From an uncultured Eubacteriales bacterium (GTDB lineage Bacteria > Bacillota > Clostridia > Christensenellales > CAG-917): a stretch of DNA of 5,191 nt. Below are positions 1-5,191 of the stretch, piece by piece. Where the stretch lies: assembly GCA_900551145.1 (NCBI GenBank), contig URUQ01000100.1:1-5191 (forward strand), written 5' to 3'. Positions within the stretch are counted from its first letter, which is position 1. Every line of letters starts with the position of its first letter. The notes under the pieces are model-generated. The model had not been told where the DNA came from and ran no database searches. It saw nothing but the letters and a program-made list of their open reading frames with translations. A program made the translations under genes and the position numbers.

Positions 1-118
1 CTACGCAACAACACGTCACAGTCGCTTGTACTATCCGTCAAGTTCGGCGCTCGATACGGTCGGCGCCTTGCGCCTCCACGCTCCAAATATGCACATTCCG
101 TTAATAAGTACACTCCGA
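1..118. repeat. Intergenic repeat, copy 1 (3' flank of parC), cut by the window edge
   Basis: This stretch aligns in direct orientation with 2887-3009. The first 52 bases match in 46 positions by eye, beginning with CTACGCAACAACACG, and a second conserved block, CCGTTAATAAGT, lies at 98-109. Between the blocks sits a perfect hairpin, GGCGC-CTT-GCGCC (62-74), which the other copy replaces with ACCGC-CTT-GCGGT. The copy ends about 61 bases beyond the parC stop. The window begins inside the element, so its left part is not visible. No coding function is evident. I do not recognise it as a named repeat family; a dispersed multi-copy intergenic element is inferred from two copies only. Confidence 0.75.
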
Positions 119-128
119 ATGAGTGTGC
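108..128 (+). other. Hairpin at the end of repeat copy 1
   Basis: GTACACTC (108-115) can pair with GAGTGTGC (121-128) around the loop CGAAT. One of the eight pairs is a G-T wobble that works only in plus-strand RNA. No T-run follows, so it is not a classical Rho-independent terminator. Copy 2 of the repeat lacks this stem. Confidence 0.4.
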
Positions 129-131
129 GTT

Positions 132-152
132 CGGATAAGGCTACGCCTTCCG
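132..152. terminator. Possible weak transcript-end hairpin 3' of parC
   Basis: AAGGC (137-141) pairs perfectly with GCCTT (145-149) around TAC, and CGG (132-134) pairs with CCG (150-152) if two bases bulge. It lies 28 bases past the parC stop codon. In the parC direction no run of T follows the stem; on the plus strand it is followed by mixed A/T rather than a T-tract. It may help end or protect the parC transcript, but the terminator role is only inferred. Confidence 0.25.
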
Positions 153-161
153 CAATTATTA

Positions 162-177
162 ATTATTAATTAATAAT
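162..177. repeat. AT-only 16-bp perfect palindrome next to the parC stop
   Basis: ATTATTAATTAATAAT equals its own reverse complement. It lies in an AT-only run from 154 to 177 that touches the parC stop. The in-frame codon after the parC TAA stop (180-182) is TGA (177-179), giving tandem stops. The palindrome could be a weak hairpin or simply low-complexity sequence. Confidence 0.4.
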
Positions 178-179
178 CA

Positions 180-2621
180 TTAATTAATTTCTTCTCCGTC
201 GTTGATAGGAGTTACTAAACTCACCTCTTGTTTGAACAATTGTTTGCCTTTCGTCGTGCGTGTGTCTATGCGGATATTTTCCGTATTGACTATTGTCGTC
301 TGTCCACCGCTTACGAACGCAATGTCGTAGGGCATCTTCACCGTTCCCACGTACTTCACGAAAGATTTGTCGAGTTCGATAATCTTTATTCCTTTGAGGT
401 ATCTCGACGACGGCTCTATAAGCGCTGATATGACTCTCTTTGCATAGCCCGTATTGGACACGACGATGATTTCGCCCTCTTCTTCCACTTGACCGCCAAA
501 GACAACGCTATCGTCGTCGTTGAGTTTTATGCCCTTTACGCCCGCCGCGGTGCGACCTTGAAGCGGAATTTCCGTAGCCTTGTACACAAGCACTTGACCT
601 TGCGAAGTGACTTCCATAACGTTTTTCTCGTCGTCAACGACGTCACAACCTATCACCTCGTCTTTTTCGGCAAGATTGATTGCTTTGAGATACGTCTTGT
701 TCACCGTCGTAAATTCGCTCAAATCAACGCGTTTTGCAACGCCTTGCTTCGTGAACAATACGAGTTCGCCCACCGGCATACCCTCGAAGAAGAGCGACTT
801 CACCGCTTTCTCGCCCGTTTGTACGTCTTGATTGATTGCGCCGAGTTTGAACGGCTTTTCTTTGAATTTCTTTTCGGGCAACGTGGTGACGTCAATCTTC
901 ACTATGCTACCAAGGTTTGTTACGGCGTATAGCGTTCCTTTATTGTTGACGTTGAGCCGTTGTATAGGCAGTGCGTCGGCGGGAAGCGCGCTCATATCCT
1001 TCTTTGCCGTGGAATACGCCTTTTGAGACATAAAGCGCAATTGTCCGTCACTGTTGGATACGATAACGCCGTCACGATAAGCAACCGCTTCGGCTTCACT
1101 AGGTACGCTGTATTCCTCTTGCTCGTCGCTTGACAAAATAACGCTCATACGCTCGGAATTGAGAGCCTTTTTGATTGCTTGCAATTCCTCTTTAACGATG
1201 GTGTATTGTCTGCGTTTGGAAGCCAAAATCGCCTCGAACAAAGCAATTTGTTTTTCGAGATAAGCAAGTTCTTCTTCCAGTTTACCCACTTCGAGTTTTG
1301 CCAAACTTTTGAGGCGCATATCGAGGATTGCTTGCGCCTGTGCGTCGCTGAGGTCAAATCTTTGGCGCAAAGTATCTTTTGCCTTTGCCGTGGACTCCGA
1401 CTCTTTGATGATGCGAATAACTTCGTCTATATTTCTTATCGCAATCAATAGTCCTCGCACGATTTCCGCTCTTGCTTTTGCCGCTTTGAGGTCGAAATTG
1501 GTGCGATTGACGATGATTTTGCGTTGATATTCGATATAATAGTCGAGATATGACGTAAGGCTCAATTGTTCGGGCTTTCCGTTTGCAATTGCCACCATAT
1601 TTATGGAATATCCCATTTCGAGATTGCTCTTTTTGAAGAGGAAAGAGACAATCTTGTTTACGTCTGCGTCTTTCTTGCATTTAATCACTGCGCGAGTGCC
1701 GGATTTGTCGCTTTCGTCCACTATTTCGAATATACCAGCAAGCGCATCTTTATTAGCCTCTTTGAGATCTGCGATACGCGACAAAAGCTCGGATTTGGAC
1801 ACTTGATAAGGTATCTCGGTTATGACAATGTTCTTCTTACCATTGTCGTCGTTTTCTATATGCAAGCGAGAGCGGATTTTTATTCTGCCCTTGCCCGTCT
1901 CGTAAATGCTTTCGAGGCTGTCAACGGGTATAATAAAAGCACCCGTCGGGAAGTCAGGCCCGTGGAATACTTTGAACAAATCTTTCACCGTCGCATTGGG
2001 GTTGTCAATCTTGTATATAGTGGCGTCGATGCACTCACCCATATTGTGTGTCGGGATATTGGTCGCAAGACCTACGGCAATGCCGTTTGCGCCGTTGACA
2101 AGCAAGTTGGGAAAACGTCCCGGGAGCGTCGTCGGCTCTTCGAGACTGTCGTCAAAGTTGGGCGTCCACGTAACCGTCTCTTTGTCGAGGTCACGCAAAA
2201 GTTCCAACGCAAGCGGGCTCATTCTCGCTTCCGTATAACGCATTGCGGCGGCGGAATCCCCGTCAATAGAACCGAAGTTGCCGTGTCCGTCGACGAGTAT
2301 CATTCTCATAGAGAACGGTTGCGCCATACGCACCATTGCTCCGTACACCGAGCTATCGCCGTGCGGGTGATATTTGCCGAGGCAATCGCCGACGATTCTT
2401 GCGCACTTCTTGTGTGGTTTATCCGGAGTCAATCCCATCTCGTGCATAGAATAAAGCACTCTGCGTTGAACGGGTTTCAAGCCGTCCTCGACTCTCGGCA
2501 ACGCTCGGTCGAGAATGACGTTTTCCGAATACGGAATCATGGAGTTGTGCATAACGTCTTCGAAGACGCTGTCAAGCACCACTGAATTATACTCAATTTC
2601 TTTGTGTTGTTTCTTTGCCAT
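180..2621 (-). CDS. parC: DNA topoisomerase IV subunit A (ParC; GyrA/ParC family)
   Basis: This 813-residue protein is the DNA breakage-rejoining subunit of a type IIA topoisomerase and should pair with the ParE encoded upstream. The winged-helix/tower part spans about residues 28-490. It contains the KYHPHGDSSVYG segment (83-94), the active site AAAMRYTEARM with catalytic Tyr129 and Arg128, a GRFPNLLVNGANGIAVG segment (168-184), and a long helical stretch at about 440-490 typical of the C-gate coiled coil. Residues about 515-790 form a beta-pinwheel of roughly six blades, including GRTAAGVKGIKL (689-700). At the place where gyrases carry QRRGGKG (about 534-545) the sequence reads KAYSTAKKDMSA, so the GyrA box is missing; this favours topoisomerase IV over gyrase, although many annotators would write GyrA. 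Gly94 occupies the E. coli GyrA Asp87 position, while Ser90 (Ser83) is kept. The gene is full length, the start MAKKQHKEIEYN fits, and it ends with tandem stops TAA TGA. Family certain; ParC versus GyrA likely but not proven. Confidence 0.93.
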   Translation of the reverse strand: MAKKQHKEIEYNSVVLDSVFEDVMHNSMIPYSENVILDRALPRVEDGLKPVQRRVLYSMHEMGLTPDKPHKKCARIVGDCLGKYHPHGDSSVYGAMVRMAQPFSMRMILVDGHGNFGSIDGDSAAAMRYTEARMSPLALELLRDLDKETVTWTPNFDDSLEEPTTLPGRFPNLLVNGANGIAVGLATNIPTHNMGECIDATIYKIDNPNATVKDLFKVFHGPDFPTGAFIIPVDSLESIYETGKGRIKIRSRLHIENDDNGKKNIVITEIPYQVSKSELLSRIADLKEANKDALAGIFEIVDESDKSGTRAVIKCKKDADVNKIVSFLFKKSNLEMGYSINMVAIANGKPEQLSLTSYLDYYIEYQRKIIVNRTNFDLKAAKARAEIVRGLLIAIRNIDEVIRIIKESESTAKAKDTLRQRFDLSDAQAQAILDMRLKSLAKLEVGKLEEELAYLEKQIALFEAILASKRRQYTIVKEELQAIKKALNSERMSVILSSDEQEEYSVPSEAEAVAYRDGVIVSNSDGQLRFMSQKAYSTAKKDMSALPADALPIQRLNVNNKGTLYAVTNLGSIVKIDVTTLPEKKFKEKPFKLGAINQDVQTGEKAVKSLFFEGMPVGELVLFTKQGVAKRVDLSEFTTVNKTYLKAINLAEKDEVIGCDVVDDEKNVMEVTSQGQVLVYKATEIPLQGRTAAGVKGIKLNDDDSVVFGGQVEEEGEIIVVSNTGYAKRVISALIEPSSRYLKGIKIIELDKSFVKYVGTVKMPYDIAFVSGGQTTIVNTENIRIDTRTTKGKQLFKQEVSLVTPINDGEEIN

Positions 2622-2634
2622 AGTTTTCTACCCT
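2622..2634 (-). promoter_or_regulatory. Weak ribosome binding site of parC
   Basis: Read on the minus strand, AGGG (2631-2634) stands nine bases before the ATG at 2619-2621, in GTAGGGTAGAAAACTATG. It is a short match to the Shine-Dalgarno consensus at acceptable spacing and supports this start. I found no convincing -35/-10 pair for parC in 2640-2740. Confidence 0.45.
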
Positions 2635-2886
2635 ACAATGTAATTATTGTTGGTTTTCACAATAAACTGTAATTTGTTTGATTTTATTTTCTCTCCCCGA
2701 ATAAAGTCTCAATAGAGTGTCGTTTAATACTCTAAATGAAACATCACCCCTTCCCTTCGGGCTTTCCCCTATTGCTCAAATATGCGTCATTTCCCCGTTT
2801 AACAAACATCGTTCGCAAGAGGGGAAGTCGGCACTCACATAAATAGGGACATTTCGCTTATTATGCCACTGCGCTTTGTGCGCCAG
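2635..2886. other. Non-coding, hairpin-rich left half of the parE-parC gap
   Basis: I see no gene here. Inverted repeats visible by eye: TAGAGT (2713-2718) with ACTCTA (2729-2734); TTCCCC (2791-2796) with GGGGAA (2821-2826), enclosing GTTT-AAC-AAAC (2797-2807); TTCCCCT (2764-2770) with AGGGGAA (2820-2826), which competes for the same right arm; and CTGCGC (2869-2874) with GCGC-C-AG (2880-2886, one bulged C). The first of these is outside the likely repeat; the rest may be the left part of the element whose right part is 2887-3009. A role as structured RNA, DNA repeat or transcription attenuator between the genes is inference. Confidence 0.4.
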
Positions 2887-3009
2887 CTACGCAACAACAC
2901 GGCGCAGTCGCTTGTACTTATCGTCAAGTTCGGCACTCATTCGCTCACCGCCTTGCGGTTCGAGTTCCGTCTTCAAAATCACACATACCGTTAATAAGTG
3001 CACACCCGA
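2887..3009. repeat. Intergenic repeat, copy 2 (between parE and parC)
   Basis: Direct-orientation partner of bases 1-118, sharing CTACGCAACAACACG, GTCGCTTGTACT, GTCAAGTTCGGC and CCGTTAATAAGT in the same order. Its central hairpin is ACCGC-CTT-GCGGT (2947-2959); compared with copy 1, two of the five base pairs differ and both arms changed together. It ends about 51 bases beyond the parE stop, close to the 61 bases seen for copy 1 beyond parC. The motif CGGCACTCA occurs here (2931-2939) and again at 2829-2837, suggesting the element extends leftward to at least about 2820. No convincing start codon or protein signature is present. Confidence 0.75.
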
Positions 3010-3014
3010 TTGAC

Positions 3015-3049
3015 GACTTATAACTCAAAGTCACACCTTCGAAAGAGTT
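3015..3049. other. Short competing inverted repeats just 3' of parE
   Basis: GACTT (3015-3019) pairs with AAGTC (3028-3032) around an 8-base loop; alternatively AACTC (3022-3026) pairs with GAGTT (3045-3049). Neither stem is followed by a T-run on the minus strand, so a strong intrinsic terminator for parE is not visible and read-through toward parC remains possible. Confidence 0.25.
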
Positions 3050-3060
3050 TTCAACAAATA

Positions 3061-5040
3061 TTATTGTTCGTTCTCTTTTTGCACCTTAAAGTCGTCAATC
3101 TTATTGAAGTCGGCGTACTTATAAATATAGTCCTTTCTTATGTTGCTGTCGTCGCCCATAAGAATGGTTATTCGCTTATCCGCCATTGCCGCGTCGTCAA
3201 TCGTAACTCTCGTAAGAGTGCGTTTTGCAGGATCCATAGTGGTGTCCCAAAGTTGTTCGGGGTTCATCTCACCGAGACCTTTGAAACGTTGAAGAAGCGC
3301 GTTTTTGCCCATCTTCTTTTGACCTTCGACAAGCGCGTTGTCGTCGTAACAATAGAGTATCTCGTCCTTCTTTTGCAAGCGGTAAAGCGGAGGCATACCT
3401 ATATACACGTGTCCTTCAGTGATGAGTTGGCGCATATAGCGGAAGAAGAACGTAAGGAGCAACGCTCTTATGTGCGCGCCGTCTTGGTCGGCGTCGGCAA
3501 GAATGATAACCTTGTCGTATTTGAGGCTTTCGATGTCGAATTGCGGATCGATACCCGTGCCGAGCGCACTGATAAGCGTAGCAAACTCCTCATTTGCAAG
3601 TATTTTTTCAAGGTTTGCTTTTTCTACGTTGAGCGGTTTACCGCGAAGCGGTAAAATCGCTTGGAAGAATCTGTCTCTCGCTTGCTTGGCACTTCCGCCT
3701 GCCGAGTCACCCTCAACTATAAACAATTCATTGATAGAGGCGTTTTTGCCCGAACAACTTGCAATTTTACCCACAAGATTTAGTCCGTTGAGTTTGTTTT
3801 GTTGACGACTGAGGTCTTTTGCCCTCTTTGCCGCCTCTCTCGTCTTTGCCGCGCCCATTGCCTTTGCGATAATTTTTTCCGCAACGGCTTTGTTTCCGCG
3901 TTGCAAAAGCAAGTCGGCAAGTTTCTCGCTCACGAGGTTTTCCACTTTGGAACGCACTTCGGGGTTGCCGAGTCTGCCCTTTGTTTGCCCCTCGAATTGC
4001 ACGTTTTGCATCTTGACGGTGACCACCGCCACCATACCTTCTCTAAAATCTTCGCCCAAAAGGTTGGCTTGCTTCTCTTTGAGAATATTGTTTTTGCGTG
4101 CGTAGTCGTTAAACACTTTGGTAATCGCGCTCTTGAAACCGACCTCGTGCGTACCGCCTTCCGCGGTGGGAATATTGTTTACGTATGAATAAATATTTTC
4201 GGTATAGCCCTCTGTGTGTTGAATTGCAACTTCCACCTCGAAGTGGTCGTCTTCCGCCTCGACGTACAAGGGCTTGTCGTAAAGCACCGTTCTACCCTCG
4301 TTGAGATATTGCACATAGTCGGAAATACCGCCCTTATAACAGAATGTGTCGTGCTTGCCCGTACCGCCTTCGAGGGGCATACGCAAATCGTCAATGATAA
4401 TCGTCACGCCCTTGTTGAGGTATGCAACGTCGCGCATACGCTCGGCAATCGTGCCGTAATCGAATTTTTCTTTGCCGAACACTCTCTCGTCGGGTTTGAA
4501 CTTGACGGAAGTACCCGTGCCTTTCACCTTTCCGATGACGGTGAGCGGAGTTTTGACGATACCGCTCTTGATCTTGTTGCCCACTTGCGGAGACCAAAAC
4601 TCCGCACGATAAAGATTGCCGTCACGCTTGACGTCAACCGTAAGCCACTCGGAAAGCGCGTTGGTAACCGACGCACCGACACCGTGCAAACCGCCTGAAT
4701 AATTGTATTGACCGTTGTCAAACTTTGCACCTGCGTGAAGTTGGGTATAGACCACTTCGACACCGCTGATTTTCAGTTTGGGGTGTTTGTCGACAGGCAC
4801 ACCGCGTCCATTGTCGCTCACTCTTGCGACGTTGTCGTCCAAAAGTTCGATACGCACGGTATCGGCAAAGCCGTTTGCCGCTTCGTCAATACTGTTGTCG
4901 ATGATTTCCCAAAGAATGTGGTGCATGCCTTTCACACCCGTCGTGCCGATATACATACCGGGACGCTTTCTTACGGCGTCAAGTCCTTCGAGGATGTGAA
5001 TGTCCCCTGCCTTGTAATTGTTGTAATCTTGATTTGCCAT
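3061..5040 (-). CDS. parE: DNA topoisomerase IV subunit B (ParE; GyrB/ParE family)
   Basis: This 659-residue protein is the ATP-driven subunit of a type IIA topoisomerase and partners with the ParC encoded downstream. Its GHKL ATPase domain (about 15-230) shows Glu45 and Asn49 in WEIIDNS, DNGRG (76-80, Asp76 binding adenine in homologues) and GGLHGVG (116-122). The transducer (about 231-400) ends with the ATP-sensing lysine loop QTKGRLG (352-358, Lys354). The Toprim domain has EGDSAGG (443-449, Glu443), PLRGK (464-468) and DADQDG (516-521) for Mg2+. The C-terminal FKGLGEMNPEQLW (586-598) contacts the A subunit. All key residues are intact and the length matches ParE and Gram-positive GyrB; there is no enterobacterial-type insertion. 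The KGMHHILWEIIDNSIDEAANG form of the ATPase start and the HAGAKF/NYSGGLHG segment resemble the clostridial non-GyrB paralogue as I remember it, and the partner lacks a GyrA box, hence ParE. Start ATG is preceded by AGG at seven bases. Gene order parE-parC suggests one unit, but 439 bases separate them. Confidence 0.93.
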   Translation of the reverse strand: MANQDYNNYKAGDIHILEGLDAVRKRPGMYIGTTGVKGMHHILWEIIDNSIDEAANGFADTVRIELLDDNVARVSDNGRGVPVDKHPKLKISGVEVVYTQLHAGAKFDNGQYNYSGGLHGVGASVTNALSEWLTVDVKRDGNLYRAEFWSPQVGNKIKSGIVKTPLTVIGKVKGTGTSVKFKPDERVFGKEKFDYGTIAERMRDVAYLNKGVTIIIDDLRMPLEGGTGKHDTFCYKGGISDYVQYLNEGRTVLYDKPLYVEAEDDHFEVEVAIQHTEGYTENIYSYVNNIPTAEGGTHEVGFKSAITKVFNDYARKNNILKEKQANLLGEDFREGMVAVVTVKMQNVQFEGQTKGRLGNPEVRSKVENLVSEKLADLLLQRGNKAVAEKIIAKAMGAAKTREAAKRAKDLSRQQNKLNGLNLVGKIASCSGKNASINELFIVEGDSAGGSAKQARDRFFQAILPLRGKPLNVEKANLEKILANEEFATLISALGTGIDPQFDIESLKYDKVIILADADQDGAHIRALLLTFFFRYMRQLITEGHVYIGMPPLYRLQKKDEILYCYDDNALVEGQKKMGKNALLQRFKGLGEMNPEQLWDTTMDPAKRTLTRVTIDDAAMADKRITILMGDDSNIRKDYIYKYADFNKIDDFKVQKENEQ

Positions 5041-5052
5041 TTATAAACCTAC
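5041..5052 (-). promoter_or_regulatory. Ribosome binding site of parE
   Basis: On the minus strand GTAGGTTTATAA precedes the ATG; AGG (5048-5050) sits seven bases upstream. It is a short Shine-Dalgarno match that supports this start. It lies right at the border with the AT-rich, foreign-looking strip. Confidence 0.45.
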
Positions 5053-5056
5053 ATAG

Positions 5057-5191
5057 GATAATATTATAATGATTGTACCACAAGCTGCACCAATGCTTTT
5101 AACACGAAATTTATTATATACAGGATTAACAAGAGCTAAAAAATTATTGATTGTAATTGGAAATGATAGAGTTGTAGACTTTATGATAAAT
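5057..5191 (+). CDS. C-terminal fragment of a RecD-like superfamily 1 DNA helicase (truncated at both visible ends)
   Basis: The plus strand codes for 45 residues starting DNIIMIVPQAAPMLLTRN (5057 onward) and continuing LLYTGLTRAKKLLIVIGND, then runs off the window. LLYTGLTRAKK is motif VI of RecD2/UvrD-type helicases, carrying the arginine finger in TRAK, and the preceding DNIIMIVP fits the strand that follows motif V (usually GSE plus an aromatic). Motifs I to V are absent: an in-frame TAG at 5054-5056 stands just before the similarity, and upstream sequence is the parE leader. An ATG at 5069 could start a 41-codon piece but could not make a working helicase. Composition is about 26% G+C and 40 of 45 codons end in A or T, unlike parE and parC. 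It is therefore a gene remnant, a transferred scrap, or a chimeric contig end. Family assignment is by motif recognition only. Confidence 0.7.
5063..5080 (-). promoter_or_regulatory. Candidate -10 elements upstream of parE
   Basis: Read on the minus strand, TATAAT (5063-5068) lies 22 bases before the parE ATG and an extended -10 form, TGGTACAAT (5072-5080), lies just upstream of it. The best -35 for the first is TTGGTG at 5088-5093 with a long 19-base spacer; the second has no good -35. The same bases encode the helicase fragment and are very AT-rich, so a match by chance, or by a misjoined contig, is quite possible. Confidence 0.3.

Noticed and set aside
1..135. Open reading through repeat copy 1 on the plus strand, partly matched by copy 2
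   Set aside because: Two frames are open and the translated copies share a short stretch, but that follows from the nucleotide repeat. The copies diverge with indels that break the frame, and there is no start codon with a ribosome site.
489..932. A 147-codon plus-strand open frame (and several shorter ones at 228-428, 607-831 and 1179-1451)
   Set aside because: All are antisense to the parC pinwheel or tower region, overlap one another, and lack any protein signature.
1566..2585. A 339-codon open frame on the plus strand
   Set aside because: It lies wholly opposite parC, shows no recognisable domain, and its composition follows from the codon bias of the opposite gene. The parC frame explains every base with conserved motifs.
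2700..2722. Promoter for parC based on TTGAGA
   Set aside because: TTGAGA (minus strand, near 2705-2710) is close to the -35 consensus, but the only -10-like match, TAAAAT, is 20 bases away; too weak to list.
2791..2826. Intrinsic terminator for parE or parC
   Set aside because: The stems are real but no T-run follows on either strand, and the loop is long; kept only as structure.
2887..3009. CRISPR array or transposase-bearing insertion sequence
   Set aside because: Only two copies exist, 2.9 kb apart, with no regular spacers, no transposase and no clear terminal inverted repeats or target duplication.
3799..4698. Plus-strand open frames of 129 and 160 codons opposite parE, plus one at 2998-3654
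   Set aside because: They are antisense shadows of the parE transducer and Toprim regions; the one starting at 2998 begins in the repeat and has no family features.

Overview
The window carries one intact two-gene set, read entirely on the minus strand: the B subunit and then the A subunit of a bacterial type IIA DNA topoisomerase. Protein signatures (QRRVLYSMHEMGL, KYHPHGDSSVYG and the GSIDGDSAAAMRYTEARMS active site in the A subunit; the KGMHHILWEIIDNSIDEAANG start of the ATPase in the B subunit) resemble the second, topoisomerase IV-like pair of Clostridia, so an anaerobic member of the Bacillota is the best guess. The genes are near 50% G+C. No rRNA or tRNA is present to fix the taxon.

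Layout from left to right: (1) bases 1-179 are the 3' flank of parC and contain one copy of an intergenic repeat, two further hairpins and an AT-rich palindrome; (2) 180-2621, parC, minus strand; (3) 2622-3060, a 439-base non-coding gap with a hairpin-rich stretch and a second copy of the same repeat; (4) 3061-5040, parE, minus strand; (5) 5041-5191, a strip of about 26% G+C holding, on the plus strand, the C-terminal motif VI region of a RecD-like helicase that lacks its N-terminal side and runs off the window.

The two subunits should assemble into an A2B2 enzyme: ParE binds and hydrolyses ATP and supplies the Toprim metal site, while ParC cuts and rejoins DNA through its active-site tyrosine and steers DNA with its C-terminal beta-pinwheel. 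The lack of a recognisable GyrA box suggests decatenation or relaxation (topoisomerase IV) rather than supercoiling. The gene order parE-parC is the usual one, but the long repeat-filled gap between them is not.

Points most worth a second look: the repeat occurs 3' of both genes in the same orientation and at a similar distance from the stop, and keeps a 5-bp hairpin through two compensatory base-pair changes; the ParC quinolone-pocket position equivalent to E. coli GyrA Asp87 is glycine; and the right-hand 140 or so bases look foreign, either through transfer or a chimeric assembly. I see no defence system, CRISPR array or new multi-gene system here.
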